Part shown: piece by piece, positions 1 to 8,479 of the stretch | How positions within the stretch are numbered: position 1 is the first letter of the stretch | Layout of the letters: each line of letters opens with the position of its first letter | Origin: Coraliomargarita sinensis | GTDB taxonomy: Bacteria > Verrucomicrobiota > Verrucomicrobiia > Opitutales > Coraliomargaritaceae | Assembly (NCBI RefSeq): GCF_003185655.1 | Contig: NZ_QHJQ01000001.1 | Location: forward strand, 372,001-436,000 | Direction: 5' to 3' | DNA: 64,000 nt | The notes under the pieces: model-generated | What the model saw: only the letters and a program-made list of their open reading frames with translations | The model's database searches: none | Told to the model about the DNA's origin: nothing | Position numbers and translations under genes: made by a program

Positions 1-1
1 C

Positions 2-925
2 TGGTCGATCGAGAATGCGCAAAAGAAAGTCGAGCAGCAGAATTTCTCCATTCGTAAGCGCCTCCTCCAGTTCGACGATGTGCTCAACACCCAACGCGAA
101 GTGATCTATGGACTGCGCAACGAAGCCATCCACACGGATACCCCGCGCGAGATCCTATTCGAAATGATCGAGGAGGAAATGGAGGAGCGGCTCAACCTGC
201 TGAATGCAGAAAAGGGTAACGACAGCGATGCCATGCCTCGTTTCCTCAGTTGGGTGAACGCCTATTTCCCTATTTCGCTCAAGCCGGAGGAAATCGACTC
301 GCTAGAGCTGCAGGCGCAGCACGACTTGATCCTGGGCAAGATCGGTGACGCTTACGATCAACGTGAACAGTTTGAAGACAAGGAGGCGTTGGTCGGCCTG
401 GAGCGCTATCTCATTATCCGTTCTCTTGACCGTCGTTGGCAGGACCACCTCACCGAGATGGAAGAACTGCGCCGGAGCGTGAACCTTCGGGGCTACGGCC
501 AGAAGGATCCGCTCAACGAATACAAGAGTGAAGCCTTCGCTTTCTTCGAAGAGCTCATGCAGAACGTGCGGACGGAGATTTGTAATTCCGTCTTCCGCAG
601 TGCGACCACGGCTGAAGCCTTTAAGACCATGCTCTCCCGCCTCTCCCAGGTGGCTCAGACCGCCGGCCCGGGGACCGGGAGCCCCCAGACCAGCGCTTTG
701 ACTGCTGCCGCGGCCCAGGCACAGACGGCCACCGCCACTCAGGGTGGTGCTGCGCCGAAAAAGGATGTCGAGTTACCCAAGCTGGAGCCGGTCCGTCGTG
801 AGCTACCCAAAATCGGGCGTAACGATATGGTCAAGATCCGCAAGGGCCCGGAAGAGAAGGAAATGAAGTTCAAGAAAGCCGAACCGCTCATTCAGAACGA
901 GGGCTGGGAGTTGGTGACGAAGTAG
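2..925 (+). CDS. secA: Preprotein translocase ATPase SecA, C-terminal part (5' end outside window)
   Basis: The reading frame is open from the first bases of the window and ends at 925, so only the last 307 or so residues of SecA are present. SecA is the cytosolic ATPase that pushes unfolded preproteins through SecYEG. The visible part begins in the helical scaffold region with the conserved string [15 protein letters not shown] and continues through the wing/scaffold signature [18 protein letters not shown]. The tail is an Ala/Gln/Thr-rich linker (about 40 residues) followed by a basic segment. The usual C-terminal Cys-rich zinc motif that binds SecB is absent; the protein ends in EGWELVTK, so SecB-type targeting through that motif is not expected. 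Family assignment is firm. Confidence 0.96.
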   Translation, partial: WSIENAQKKVEQQNFSIRKRLLQFDDVLNTQREVIYGLRNEAIHTDTPREILFEMIEEEMEERLNLLNAEKGNDSDAMPRFLSWVNAYFPISLKPEEIDSLELQAQHDLILGKIGDAYDQREQFEDKEALVGLERYLIIRSLDRRWQDHLTEMEELRRSVNLRGYGQKDPLNEYKSEAFAFFEELMQNVRTEICNSVFRSATTAEAFKTMLSRLSQVAQTAGPGTGSPQTSALTAAAAQAQTATATQGGAAPKKDVELPKLEPVRRELPKIGRNDMVKIRKGPEEKEMKFKKAEPLIQNEGWELVTK

Positions 926-931
926 GAATCC

Positions 932-981
932 GCCGGTGCGAGACGCACCGGCCTCCCGGGAGAAGAGTGCGTCCCGCACTC
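932..981. repeat. Doublet of REP-like hairpins between secA and the SDR gene
   Basis: Two perfect inverted repeats stand side by side in the 59-bp gap between convergent genes. The first has stem GCCGGTGCG (932-940) with its complement at 944-952 around an AGA loop. The second has stem GAGTGCG (965-971) with its complement at 975-981 around a TCC loop. The core GCGTCCCGC of the second recurs at 4718-4725 as GCGTCCCGC. There is no T-run, so this looks like a REP doublet rather than a classical terminator, though it may still stop or stabilise transcripts. Confidence 0.6.
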
Positions 982-984
982 CAC

Positions 985-1695
985 TCACATCTTCCGAATG
1001 TCTGTAAACTCGCCGGATTCCCGCTCCAACAGCTTCGGGAAGATCTCGATCAGCATTTTGGCGCAGCGGTCGCCGTCCGGCATTTTCTCCGTGCCCTTGG
1101 CTGCTTTCAGGATATCCAATGGTTTGAAGCGGTCGTCTGCCGGGAGGTTTGTCAGGTAGTCCTGCATCTCCGTGTCGACGAGTCCCGGTGCCAATGACGT
1201 GAAATGCGTTTCCGGTCGCTCGCCGGCGTATAGTTTGATCAGCATATTCAGCGCGGCTTTGGAGAGGCTGTATCCGTTCCAGCCGCGGCTGCCGGAAATG
1301 GATGCGCCGGAGGAGATGGCAACGACCTGTTTGACCGTCTTGCCCGAGGAATAAATGGTATCGAGTAACCACTTGTTGGCCCAGACGTTGATCTCCATCG
1401 TTCCGCGCAGATCATCAAGTGGCGTGTCGGCCATGTCGCGAATCTCGCCGAGCTTTGCCGCATTGAGTATCACGGCGTCGAAACGGGAAACATCATGGAT
1501 GAGTTCCTCGAATGCTTTTTGACCGTGTTCCGCATCGAGCAAATCAACGGATTGGTAATGCAGCCCGGCTTCGATGAGGTCGTCCGGCTTGCGGCGACTG
1601 CAGCCATAGACCGTCGCACCTTGTTCCAGATAAGCTTTGGCCAGCCCGTGCCCCAGGCCCGAACTCACACCGGTAATAAGAATCTTTTCTGCCAT
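985..1695 (-). CDS. SDR-family NAD(P)-dependent oxidoreductase
   Basis: This 236-aa protein has the length and motifs of a classical short-chain dehydrogenase/reductase, a Rossmann-fold enzyme that oxidises or reduces a carbonyl/alcohol with NAD(P). The nucleotide-binding TGxxxGxG motif is TGVSSGLG at residues 8-15. The NAA motif lies at 78-80, the catalytic Ser at 128-129, and the YxxxK pair is Y142/K146 (YSLSK). An SRRK stretch after the second strand hints at NADP preference, which is inference. The substrate cannot be read from sequence. It is convergent with secA. The ATG at 1695 lies about 10 bp from the stop of the neighbouring kinase gene, so it may be co-transcribed with ruvC and the kinase. 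Confidence 0.9.
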   Translation of the reverse strand: MAEKILITGVSSGLGHGLAKAYLEQGATVYGCSRRKPDDLIEAGLHYQSVDLLDAEHGQKAFEELIHDVSRFDAVILNAAKLGEIRDMADTPLDDLRGTMEINVWANKWLLDTIYSSGKTVKQVVAISSGASISGSRGWNGYSLSKAALNMLIKLYAGERPETHFTSLAPGLVDTEMQDYLTNLPADDRFKPLDILKAAKGTEKMPDGDRCAKMLIEIFPKLLERESGEFTDIRKM

Positions 1696-1704
1696 AATCC
1701 CCAG

Positions 1705-2484
1705 CTAGCCAATTAGCTCGGGAATGGTGAAGGAAAAAGTGCTGCCCTTGCCGGGCTTGGATTCCCAAGTCAGGTGTCCGCCATGGCGCTGGATAAAATC
1801 CTCGCAGAGCAGCAACCCAAAGCCGGAGCCGCCTTCGCCGGAAGTCCCGGTCTGCTTTTTCCGCTCGTCGATCTTGAGCAGGCGTTTTTGCACGTCGGGA
1901 TTCATACCGATGCCCTTGTCGGCAATCTGGAACTCCCAGAGCCCGGGTTGGCGGAAGATGCTGATCGTCACGACCCCTTCATTGTGGGAGAATTTAAGTG
2001 CGTTCGTAAGCAGGTTGCGGAATACGGCACTGAGCATGTAGCGGTCGGCCCGAATCATCCCGGAATCGAAATCCTTTACCTGTATGCGTTGATGCTTTTT
2101 CATCGCCACCGCACGCAGTCGATCGGCCTCGGTTTGTACGAGTTCGAGAATATCCATGGCCTCTAACTTGAACTCAATGTCCTGCCGTGAGCTACGTGAC
2201 CATGCGAGCAAGTCGCTCAGTAACTCCTCCGCATCCCGAGAGCTGCGCCGGATCAACCCGTTCAGACGCTTGGCTTCTTTGATGTCTTTCGCTTCAAGAC
2301 TTTTGTCCAACATGCCCGTAAGCGTGAGAACGCCCCCGATCGCTGTCCTGATGTCATGGCCCACAATCGACATGAGCCGATCCTTGGTGTGGTTGAGAGC
2401 GCGCAACCGAATTTCTTCATCGGTCGGGCTGCCATGAGGAAATAAAATAGGATCTGTAGGTGGGGTAGGATCAGACTTCTCCAT
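1705..2484 (-). CDS. Soluble sensor histidine kinase (HisKA-HATPase)
   Basis: This is a 259-aa kinase if started at the ATG at 2484, 5 nt after the ruvC stop; an upstream in-frame ATG at 2529 lies inside ruvC and gives residues unlike a kinase. The dimerisation/phosphoacceptor helix carries the H-box variant VGHDIRTAIG (phosphoacceptor H43). The ATPase core shows the N-box NLLTNALKFS, the G1 box DKGIGM and the G2 box GSGFGLLL. There is no membrane segment and only about 30 residues before the HisKA helix, so no recognisable input domain. No response regulator is adjacent, which makes it an orphan whose signal is presumably supplied by a partner protein. Translational coupling to ruvC is likely from the spacing. 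Confidence 0.88.
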   Translation of the reverse strand: MEKSDPTPPTDPILFPHGSPTDEEIRLRALNHTKDRLMSIVGHDIRTAIGGVLTLTGMLDKSLEAKDIKEAKRLNGLIRRSSRDAEELLSDLLAWSRSSRQDIEFKLEAMDILELVQTEADRLRAVAMKKHQRIQVKDFDSGMIRADRYMLSAVFRNLLTNALKFSHNEGVVTISIFRQPGLWEFQIADKGIGMNPDVQKRLLKIDERKKQTGTSGEGGSGFGLLLCEDFIQRHGGHLTWESKPGKGSTFSFTIPELIG

Positions 2485-2489
2485 GGCGA

Positions 2490-3080
2490 CTAAGTTACAG
2501 TTTTTCCCCGCCATGTAAAGGCGTGGCACAAGGCAACTGCAGCGGCGTCGGATTCGTCAAAACGCTGGCCGAGGTCGGTTCCGGTCAGGCTCAAGACGGT
2601 GCGGGCGACTTGTTCCTTGCTGGCCCGGCCCAGGCCGACCACCGCTTGCTTGACCCTCAGGGGAGCATATTCGAATACCGGCAGTCCGCGCATCGCAGCG
2701 GTGGCAATCGCCGCGCCTCTCGCCGCGCCGAGAATCTGGGCAGTCTGGAAGTTTTGCACATAGATGGTTTGTTCGATGGCGACATGATCGACCGAATGCT
2801 GATTGAGAAAGTCATCCACCTGGTTGCCGATCGCCCCCAGGCACTCCGGCATGGAGAGCTTCGGCCCCAGTTTCAAAGTCGTGGTCTCAAGCAAGAGCAC
2901 GGAGCCTCCGGGTGTATATTGAAGCACGGCAAAGCCGCTCCCCCTTAAGCTTGGGTCGATTCCCAACACCCGACCGGAAAAGGGTTCTCCCAATGTGACC
3001 TCAGGCTGAGCCGGTTGCCTGCCTGAGCTTTTCCTGGCGAGGTGCTCGGTCCAGAGTTTGCGTGAGGATTTGCGGGCCAT
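2490..3080 (-). CDS. ruvC: Crossover junction endodeoxyribonuclease RuvC
   Basis: RuvC resolves Holliday junctions together with the RuvAB branch-migration motor. The RNase-H-like fold is shown by [13 protein letters not shown] (catalytic D42), [11 protein letters not shown] (catalytic Glu) and the terminal acidic motif [13 protein letters not shown]. At 196 aa it is longer than typical RuvC (about 160-175 aa) because of a basic N-terminal extension of roughly 37 residues before the first strand. The extension is kept here because the ATG at 3080 is the only good start, but a later non-ATG start cannot be excluded. ruvA and ruvB are not in the window. The gene precedes the histidine kinase in the same direction. 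Confidence 0.93.
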   Translation of the reverse strand: MARKSSRKLWTEHLARKSSGRQPAQPEVTLGEPFSGRVLGIDPSLRGSGFAVLQYTPGGSVLLLETTTLKLGPKLSMPECLGAIGNQVDDFLNQHSVDHVAIEQTIYVQNFQTAQILGAARGAAIATAAMRGLPVFEYAPLRVKQAVVGLGRASKEQVARTVLSLTGTDLGQRFDESDAAAVALCHAFTWRGKTVT

Positions 3081-3143
3081 TTGCGGGATACGGGATACGG
3101 GATGCGGCCGCGTGAGGCGAAGCCTTTTAGCGGCGGGTCATTT

Positions 3144-3896
3144 CTATGGGAGGATGAGCTTTAATCCACCGATGACAACAAAGACCCAAATCAAAACTTC
3201 GAACAGTCGCTGGTTGATATGCCGTACGATTCGTGGCCCGATTAAGGCACCAAGCACGGAGTAAAGCATGAAGCTGGCACTCAAGCCGAGCGATTCGAGA
3301 TGGATGATCCCCAGGTCCATCATGAAAGGTACTTTGAAGACGTTCACCAAAAAGAAGAACCAGGCCGATGTACCGATGTAGGCATATTTGGGCAGGCCGG
3401 AGGCGATGAAGTAGAGTGCGGCCACCGGACCGGCGGCATTGGCGATCATGGTCGCGAAGCCCCCGATGATACCGGTCCCCCCGACGAAAGCCGGATGGTG
3501 CGGTAGCTTGTCTTCACCCTTGGAGCTGTCGCGCAACCATTTGCGGATAAAGTGAATCGCAGTCATGCTGAGAAGGACGCTGCCGATGAGAATACGGACG
3601 GCACTGTCATTAACATAACTAAAGACGAGATAGCCGCCCAGAACCCCGATGATCGTCCAGGGTGCGAGTTTTACAATGTAACTCCAGTTGGCATGGCGCC
3701 GGTAAACGATGACGGCTACAATATCGGCCGAGATGAGGATGGGTAAGAGCACGCCGACGGAAGCCTTGGCCGGTAGCGCGAGGGCCATGAGCACGACAGT
3801 CACGTTTCCCACGCCGGGCAGGCCACCCTTGCCCAGTCCGACCGCAAATGCACCGGTGGCGATCAGTAAATACTGCCAAAGCTCCAAGCTCTCCAT
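3144..3896 (-). CDS. TauE/SafE-family sulfite/anion exporter-type permease
   Basis: This 250-aa integral membrane protein belongs to the TauE/SafE (DUF81) family, whose members move sulfite, sulfoacetate or related anions across the inner membrane. The N-terminal half has the family hallmark [11 protein letters not shown] followed by hydrophobic helices; a second copy around [19 protein letters not shown] starts the C-terminal half, giving about 8 helices. I start it at the ATG at 3896, because a longer in-frame reading to 4277 runs antisense through truA and is polar. It is divergent from truA with 45 bp between start codons, so both promoters must lie in or near that gap. The substrate is not determinable from sequence. 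Confidence 0.88.
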   Translation of the reverse strand: MESLELWQYLLIATGAFAVGLGKGGLPGVGNVTVVLMALALPAKASVGVLLPILISADIVAVIVYRRHANWSYIVKLAPWTIIGVLGGYLVFSYVNDSAVRILIGSVLLSMTAIHFIRKWLRDSSKGEDKLPHHPAFVGGTGIIGGFATMIANAAGPVAALYFIASGLPKYAYIGTSAWFFFLVNVFKVPFMMDLGIIHLESLGLSASFMLYSVLGALIGPRIVRHINQRLFEVLIWVFVVIGGLKLILP

Positions 3897-3941
3897 CGGG
3901 CGAGCCTTGCATTCGCGCCGCCATTGGCAAGTGTTCATCCC

Positions 3942-4679
3942 ATGCGATGGAAATGCACCTGTGCTTATGATGGTACCGACTTTGACGGCTGGCAGCGCCA
4001 ACCGGCGGGTAACGCGGTGCAAAACCATCTGGAAGCGGCATTGAGCCGGATTCTGAATTCGGAGATCCTGACCCACGGAAGCGGCCGAACCGATGCCGGC
4101 GTCCACGCAAGGGGGCAATGTTTTCACTTCGATGCCGATTGGCTGCATGACAGCAACAAACTGATTCGCGCTCTGCATTCGCTTCTTCCGACGACCATTC
4201 GCATTAACTCCCTCCGAAAGGTTAGCGACACCTTCCACGCCCGGCATTCGGCCAAAGGCAAGCGCTACACCTATCACTATTACCTTGGCCGGGCCGACCC
4301 GTTACAGGATCGCTATCTGTGGGCCTGTCGTTCTGTGCCGCTCGATCTCGATGCCATGCAGGCATCCGCCGAACTTCTCGTCGGCCAACACGATTTCACC
4401 GCCTTCGGCGCCACGCATGGCAAGGATAGTGATCCGAACCCGGTCAAAACCATCCACCGGCTCGAGCTCAAGCAGCGCGGGAAGCATATTACGCTGACGA
4501 CGGAAGGCAGTGGCTACCTCTACCGGATGGTCCGTAGCTTTGCCGGCGGATTGTACTCGGTCGGTCGAGGTAGGCTGACTCCCGGGCAGATCAAGGAAAT
4601 CCTCGATTCGAAAAAACGCACTCACCGGATTGTGACCGCCCCGGCCAAGGGGCTCTGCCTCGAAAAAGTTTTTTACTAA
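3942..4679 (+). CDS. truA: tRNA pseudouridine(38-40) synthase TruA
   Basis: TruA isomerises uridines 38-40 in the anticodon arm of tRNAs. The 245-aa protein begins [17 protein letters not shown], matching the family N-terminus, and carries the catalytic motif [14 protein letters not shown] with the nucleophilic Asp. Later family blocks such as DFTAFG and [19 protein letters not shown] are present. I chose the ATG at 3942 rather than the upstream TTG at 3924 because the first strand then starts as in other TruA proteins. The gene is followed by a hairpin with a T-rich run, so it is probably monocistronic. Confidence 0.95.
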   Translation: MRWKCTCAYDGTDFDGWQRQPAGNAVQNHLEAALSRILNSEILTHGSGRTDAGVHARGQCFHFDADWLHDSNKLIRALHSLLPTTIRINSLRKVSDTFHARHSAKGKRYTYHYYLGRADPLQDRYLWACRSVPLDLDAMQASAELLVGQHDFTAFGATHGKDSDPNPVKTIHRLELKQRGKHITLTTEGSGYLYRMVRSFAGGLYSVGRGRLTPGQIKEILDSKKRTHRIVTAPAKGLCLEKVFY

Positions 4680-4710
4680 AAGGCACTCACGAAAAGCACT
4701 TTCTTGGGTC

Positions 4711-4739
4711 GAACAGGCGTCCCGCCTGTTTCATTTTTT
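4711..4739 (+). terminator. Hairpin with T-run after truA
   Basis: An 8-bp perfect stem (AACAGGCG at 4712-4719, complement at 4723-4730) with a TCC loop is followed by a run of six T within TCATTTTTTG, 32 bp after the truA stop. It fits a Rho-independent terminator. The loop and stem core are the same as in the hairpin at 965-981, so a REP-like element may have been recruited as a terminator. Confidence 0.65.
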
Positions 4740-4827
4740 GGTGAGCTGACGGCGCGACCCGTTAAATAAATTTTATTGAAAGGAACTTGCAAATAGCCCG
4801 ATCCATTAGCAAAAGTCACTTTCAACA

Positions 4828-5313
4828 ATGGAGAACGCAACCGCTCAGAAGCACAGCCACGGATGGCTCGATCAACTTGCGATCGGGATGGCTGCCGTCT
4901 GCGCGGTGCACTGCTTGCTCACCCCGATATTGGTGATTGCGCTGCCCATTATTGCCACGAGTTTTTTCGTGCACGAGGATTTCCACCTTTGGATGATTCT
5001 GCTGGTTCTTCCGACGACGGCTTTCGCCGTTTTTATGGGTTGCCGCAAGCACAAGGACAGGTGGGTGGCCGCTCTGAGCGCAGTGGGGCTCAGTATTCTA
5101 GTCTTCGCATTGATTCAGGAACGGATGCACTATGCAGCTCACGCCGAGGTCACGACCCACGCGGAGGTCTGCCAATCCTGCTCGCGCGATCTTAGTGAAG
5201 AACCTATTCCCATGCATGCGGGTGCCTGGTTGAATACCTTGGGCGGACTACTATTGGCGAGTGCGCACATCCGCAATTATCGCCTTTGCCGTAAGAGCCG
5301 CTGCGAGCACTAG
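4828..5313 (+). CDS. MerC-domain membrane protein, probably metal-related
   Basis: This 161-aa inner-membrane protein has the MerC signature: a first helix carrying CAVHCLLTP (C25, H28, C29), then three further hydrophobic segments. The N-terminus has a His-rich start (KHSHGW) and a soluble loop near residues 110-125 contains QSCSRDL plus several His. MerC was first known as a mercuric-ion uptake protein, but MerC-like proteins also occur beside Zur/Fur genes in non-resistance settings. Here no merR, merA or merP is seen; instead a Fur/Zur-type regulator and a metal-type TonB receptor lie next to it in the opposite direction. A role in zinc (or another divalent metal) handling is therefore the better inference than mercury resistance. 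Confidence 0.8.
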   Translation: MENATAQKHSHGWLDQLAIGMAAVCAVHCLLTPILVIALPIIATSFFVHEDFHLWMILLVLPTTAFAVFMGCRKHKDRWVAALSAVGLSILVFALIQERMHYAAHAEVTTHAEVCQSCSRDLSEEPIPMHAGAWLNTLGGLLLASAHIRNYRLCRKSRCEH

Positions 5314-5388
5314 GGCGGTATTATACGTTGGTTGCCAATTCTCGCCTGGCGATTCTGGGTCTGTCACTCGACAATCAACCAGCAACGA

Positions 5389-5826
5389 TCAACGCCGTCC
5401 GCCGCACTCTTCACAGACACCGTAAACCTCCATCAAGTGGGCGATCTCGGAGTAGCCGTGGGCCTTGGCTTTCCTCACCACTTCGTGGCTGACGCAGATA
5501 TCGAGCCGTTCTGATTTGTGGCATTCCCGACAAATGAGGTGGTGGTAGTGCTCGTCCGGCGCGGTGAGCTCAAAAAGCTGGGTGCCGTTTTCCAGCGGCA
5601 CCCGCTGTAATACGCCGAGCCGTTCAAAGGTTTCCAGATTGCGGTATACCGTCACCAAATCGGAAGCGGGTAACTCCGCACGTTCGCGGATTTCCTCCGC
5701 CGCGGCCGGGCGGTCGAAAGTCAGCAGGGCACGGAGCACCTGCTCGCGCTTTTTCGTCATGCGGCCACCGTCGGCACGCAGACGTTCGAGCACAATTCCC
5801 AGTAATTTTTCTTCCTCACCCGGCAT
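5389..5826 (-). CDS. Fur-family metalloregulator, probably Zur
   Basis: This 145-aa repressor starts at the ATG at 5826 (MPGEEEKLL); the longer frame to 5934 overlaps the receptor gene and adds non-homologous residues. It has the winged helix with recognition helix DLVTVYRNLETFERLG, the metal-sensing cluster DEHYHHLICREC (H93, H95, H96) and two CxxC pairs (C99/C102, C138/C141) of the structural zinc site. Fur-type repressors bind operators when loaded with metal. It sits 52 nt downstream of a TonB receptor with metal-binding loops, in the same direction, and a MerC-like gene is convergent. That setting favours zinc sensing (Zur) over iron, but Fur or PerR cannot be excluded from sequence alone. 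Confidence 0.85.
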   Translation of the reverse strand: MPGEEEKLLGIVLERLRADGGRMTKKREQVLRALLTFDRPAAAEEIRERAELPASDLVTVYRNLETFERLGVLQRVPLENGTQLFELTAPDEHYHHLICRECHKSERLDICVSHEVVRKAKAHGYSEIAHLMEVYGVCEECGGRR

Positions 5827-5878
5827 GGCCTGAGAGCCTGACCGGCCGTATCGGCCGATCAAGCTTTTTGGCAAGACT

Positions 5879-7960
5879 CTAGAACTCGAAGCGTGCACCA
5901 ATGGTGACACTGCGGCCCGGAAGCGGGGCGACATCCTTCAAATATGAGGTATGATGTCGAATGTCCTCGTCCAGAAGATTATTCGCCTGAGCAAAGGCAG
6001 TCAGGCGCAGGCCGTTGCCGAGGTCGAATGCGTGGGCAATATCGAGACTGAGTTCCGTGTAGCCGTCCGTTTCGGTTTCTCCCGGCGCGGTCCGGTCCTG
6101 GTTGAAGGCGCGGCGCAGCAATAGGTCCGCCGTCCAGGGGCCGGATTCGAGCCCGGCTTTCACGCCGATCCGCAGGGGTGGAATGCGGGGCAGGTCTTCA
6201 TCCCTGTCCCGGATTTCGGCGCGGACGTAGTCGGCCAGTAGCCCGATGGTGAATTCCGTGTCCTCTGTCGAGTAGAGGACCCGTTCCCCTTCGGCTTCAA
6301 AACCCCAGAAGTCCGCATCGACCGCGGTGTACTGATAAACCGGTAGTTCGTCCTCCTCCGCGCCGGTATTGCCCGCGAAGATATAGTCATCGAAACGAGT
6401 ATAGAAGACGGTGAAGGTTCCGGCCCAGTCCGCCGAACGATAACGGTAACTCAGATCGAGCCCGTAAGCAGTCTCCAGGTCGAGGTCGGCGTCGCCACGT
6501 TCATACTGACTGGTTGCGAGGTGGGGGCCGTCGGCAAACAACTCCGTTGAACTCGGGTGCCGCTGGGAGCGTTGGAATGAGAGGGCCAGCGATTGCTTTG
6601 TGGCAAAGTTCCATATGGCACCAACGGCAAGGCTGAGGGCCAGGCTGTCATAATCATCGGGCGCGCCTTGTGCCTCGGTGGTCTGGCGCTCCAGTCGCGC
6701 ACCGAACTCATAGTGCCAGTCGCCGCGGTGCATGTGTTGCGAGGTAAAAATCGCCTGGGTCTGGGTTTCTGAAGGTGGCGTGAAGGCTTCCTCGCCGACA
6801 GCGGAGAAGTCTGTATCCGAAACCTGGATACCTATGACACCCTCGTCGATGAACGCCCACTCACGGTTAGCGGCTTCGCCGCGCAGTTCCCAGCCTTCCT
6901 GCTCGAAGATGGTGCCGGTTTCATCGCCTTCCAGTTCGGTGTGCTCGTAGTCCGTATAGCCAAAGCGGAAGCGCGCCGCTTCGATCCAATCGATCGGCTC
7001 GGCCAGCACGAGTTCGAGGTCGAGCCGTTTTCGTTCAAGGTCAATGGCGACACTTTCTTCCTGGTGTTCTTCTTCCTCTTCTTCGTGGGCATGGCCGTGG
7101 CTGTGCCCGGGTACCCCGTAGAATGACTCGTAAAGTGAAACCGCAGCCCCGAGGTAGCTGTCTTCACCGAAGAACCAAGTGCCGCCGATGGAGAGTGCAT
7201 CCGTTTCCACAAAGCTATTGCCCAGCGTTCCGGATTCGCCTTCTTCGTGCTCCTCGTCGTGGTCGTCTTCATCATCGTGCTCGTCATGGCCTTCGTGATG
7301 GATCTCGGCCTCGCCCGGAATGTCGTAGTCTTCGCTTTTGCGTGTCAGGCCGGTGACGCGGAGCGCCCAGTTGTCCCCGCCCACCGTGCCGTAGCCGAGG
7401 AAAGTTTCGCCATCGGAGACGGTATCATAGCGGCTCTCAAAGGCACCTTCGTAACCTTTACGGCTTACGCGTTCCCGCGGAATCTCCTTGCCGATTACGT
7501 TGACCACTCCGCCGATGGCGGAGCTGCCGTAGAGTAGGGTGGCCGGTCCACGGATGACTTCCACGCGGTCGACGAGTATCGGCTCGACCGCGACAGCGTG
7601 GTCGGGGCTGGCAGCGGAAACGTCGGCGGCTTCGATGCCTGCGTCGAGGATGCGTACCCGTGGCCCGTCAAAGCCCCGAATAATCGGACGGCTGGCGCCC
7701 GCAGCAAAGCTGGAAGCGCTGACGCCGGGTTGTTCCTCGAGTAGCGCCCCGAGTGTGGTGCCCCCTTGTCGTTGGATATCCCTCGATTCGAGTGTTGCGA
7801 AAGGGTTGACAAAATCGTCCACGCTACGAGCCACGGGCCCACTGGAGACGATGTATTCATCCAGGAGATAGACGGGTTCTTCGGCTCCTGAGAGTGAGAG
7901 TTGAAAGAGTGAGGTGGCGGCGTAAAGAACTGCGCCGCTGGGAATGGATAATTTGTGCAT
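5879..7960 (-). CDS. TonB-dependent outer-membrane receptor with His-rich loops (ZnuD-like)
   Basis: This 693-aa receptor (start at ATG 7960, giving the signal peptide MHKLSIPSGAVLYAATSLFQ) has a plug domain with GALLEEQPGVSASSF, RPIIRGFDGPRVRILD and RVEVIRGPATLLYGSSAIGG, followed by a beta-barrel ending in the terminal Phe of TIGARFEF. Two extracellular-loop regions are packed with His, Asp and Glu: about residues 218-245 (HHEGHDEHDDEDDHDEEHEE) and about 287-306 (HSHGHAHEEEEEEHQEE). Such loops are typical of zinc receptors like Neisseria ZnuD. With the Fur/Zur-type gene directly downstream, zinc uptake driven by TonB-ExbBD is the likely job. A TTG start at 8026 overlapping the upstream gene is possible but would put residues before the signal peptide. 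Confidence 0.92.
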   Translation of the reverse strand: MHKLSIPSGAVLYAATSLFQLSLSGAEEPVYLLDEYIVSSGPVARSVDDFVNPFATLESRDIQRQGGTTLGALLEEQPGVSASSFAAGASRPIIRGFDGPRVRILDAGIEAADVSAASPDHAVAVEPILVDRVEVIRGPATLLYGSSAIGGVVNVIGKEIPRERVSRKGYEGAFESRYDTVSDGETFLGYGTVGGDNWALRVTGLTRKSEDYDIPGEAEIHHEGHDEHDDEDDHDEEHEEGESGTLGNSFVETDALSIGGTWFFGEDSYLGAAVSLYESFYGVPGHSHGHAHEEEEEEHQEESVAIDLERKRLDLELVLAEPIDWIEAARFRFGYTDYEHTELEGDETGTIFEQEGWELRGEAANREWAFIDEGVIGIQVSDTDFSAVGEEAFTPPSETQTQAIFTSQHMHRGDWHYEFGARLERQTTEAQGAPDDYDSLALSLAVGAIWNFATKQSLALSFQRSQRHPSSTELFADGPHLATSQYERGDADLDLETAYGLDLSYRYRSADWAGTFTVFYTRFDDYIFAGNTGAEEDELPVYQYTAVDADFWGFEAEGERVLYSTEDTEFTIGLLADYVRAEIRDRDEDLPRIPPLRIGVKAGLESGPWTADLLLRRAFNQDRTAPGETETDGYTELSLDIAHAFDLGNGLRLTAFAQANNLLDEDIRHHTSYLKDVAPLPGRSVTIGARFEF

Positions 7961-8022
7961 GCGTTTCGATTGTGGAAAATTGTCGATACGGAGGCGGGCT
8001 TGGCCCGTCCCCGATGAATGGA

Positions 8023-8391
8023 TCAAACAATTTCAACAATCGGCGGGCCGCGGTTGCCCGGCAGTGCTATCTGCCTCCGTTCAGGACTGGCTATGGGCAG
8101 ACACGGCCAATCGATCACACTCCCCCTGACTTCAAGCAGTGAGTGATCGAGTGACCACGCTGCCCCCAGTTGAAGCAGCGTCACCGCACAAAAGTGGTCG
8201 ATATCGTTATTTTTACCGAGTGGCTCAGGGTTCTCGTCCGGGCAATCAGTATGTCCCGTATGGCAAGTTTCATGCCCGTGCAGGGCATCGTGCAGCGCGG
8301 GCGAAGTCCCCGCCAGCCCCAGGCACAATACCAGCACGGCGAGCGCGAGGGCTGCCGTTTTCTTTAAAAGGCTGTGCTTCTGAAAATTCAC
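8023..8391 (-). CDS. Small exported His/Cys-rich protein upstream of the receptor
   Basis: This 122-aa protein starts with GTG at 8391 and has a basic N-terminus with a long hydrophobic stretch (residues 12-28), consistent with a signal peptide. The mature N-terminal part is rich in possible metal ligands: HDALHGHETCHTGHTDC, then a later DHFCA. It resembles the DUF2946-type small periplasmic proteins often found before metal TonB receptors, but that match is only by appearance. It is the first gene of the probable operon receptor-Zur, its stop lying 63 nt before the receptor ATG. A role as periplasmic metal binder is inferred, not shown. Confidence 0.65.
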   Translation of the reverse strand: MNFQKHSLLKKTAALALAVLVLCLGLAGTSPALHDALHGHETCHTGHTDCPDENPEPLGKNNDIDHFCAVTLLQLGAAWSLDHSLLEVRGSVIDWPCLPIASPERRQIALPGNRGPPIVEIV

Positions 8392-8408
8392 TTTCGCAAG
8401 CTACTTTC

Positions 8409-8430
8409 ATTAAGCATAATCGTCTGTCAA
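8409..8430 (-). promoter_or_regulatory. Candidate promoter/operator of the zinc cluster
   Basis: On the minus strand a perfect TTGACA (8430-8425) precedes an AT-rich inverted repeat, ATTA-TGCT-TAAT (8420-8409), 17 nt before the GTG of the His-rich protein. The position suits a Zur/Fur operator over the -35/-10 region. No good -10 hexamer at 17-nt spacing is visible and no known Zur box consensus is matched, so this is tentative. Confidence 0.3.
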
Positions 8431-8479
8431 GCGGTGAATCCGCCGTTGCCAGTCATAAGGAAACTGGCTCTATGGGGAC

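Noticed and set aside
4828..5313. Mercury-resistance operon
   Set aside because: Only a MerC-like protein is present, with no merR, merA, merT or merP; the metal-uptake setting fits better.
8023..8026. TTG start of the TonB receptor overlapping the upstream stop
   Set aside because: It would place 22 charged residues before a normal signal peptide; the ATG at 7960 is better.
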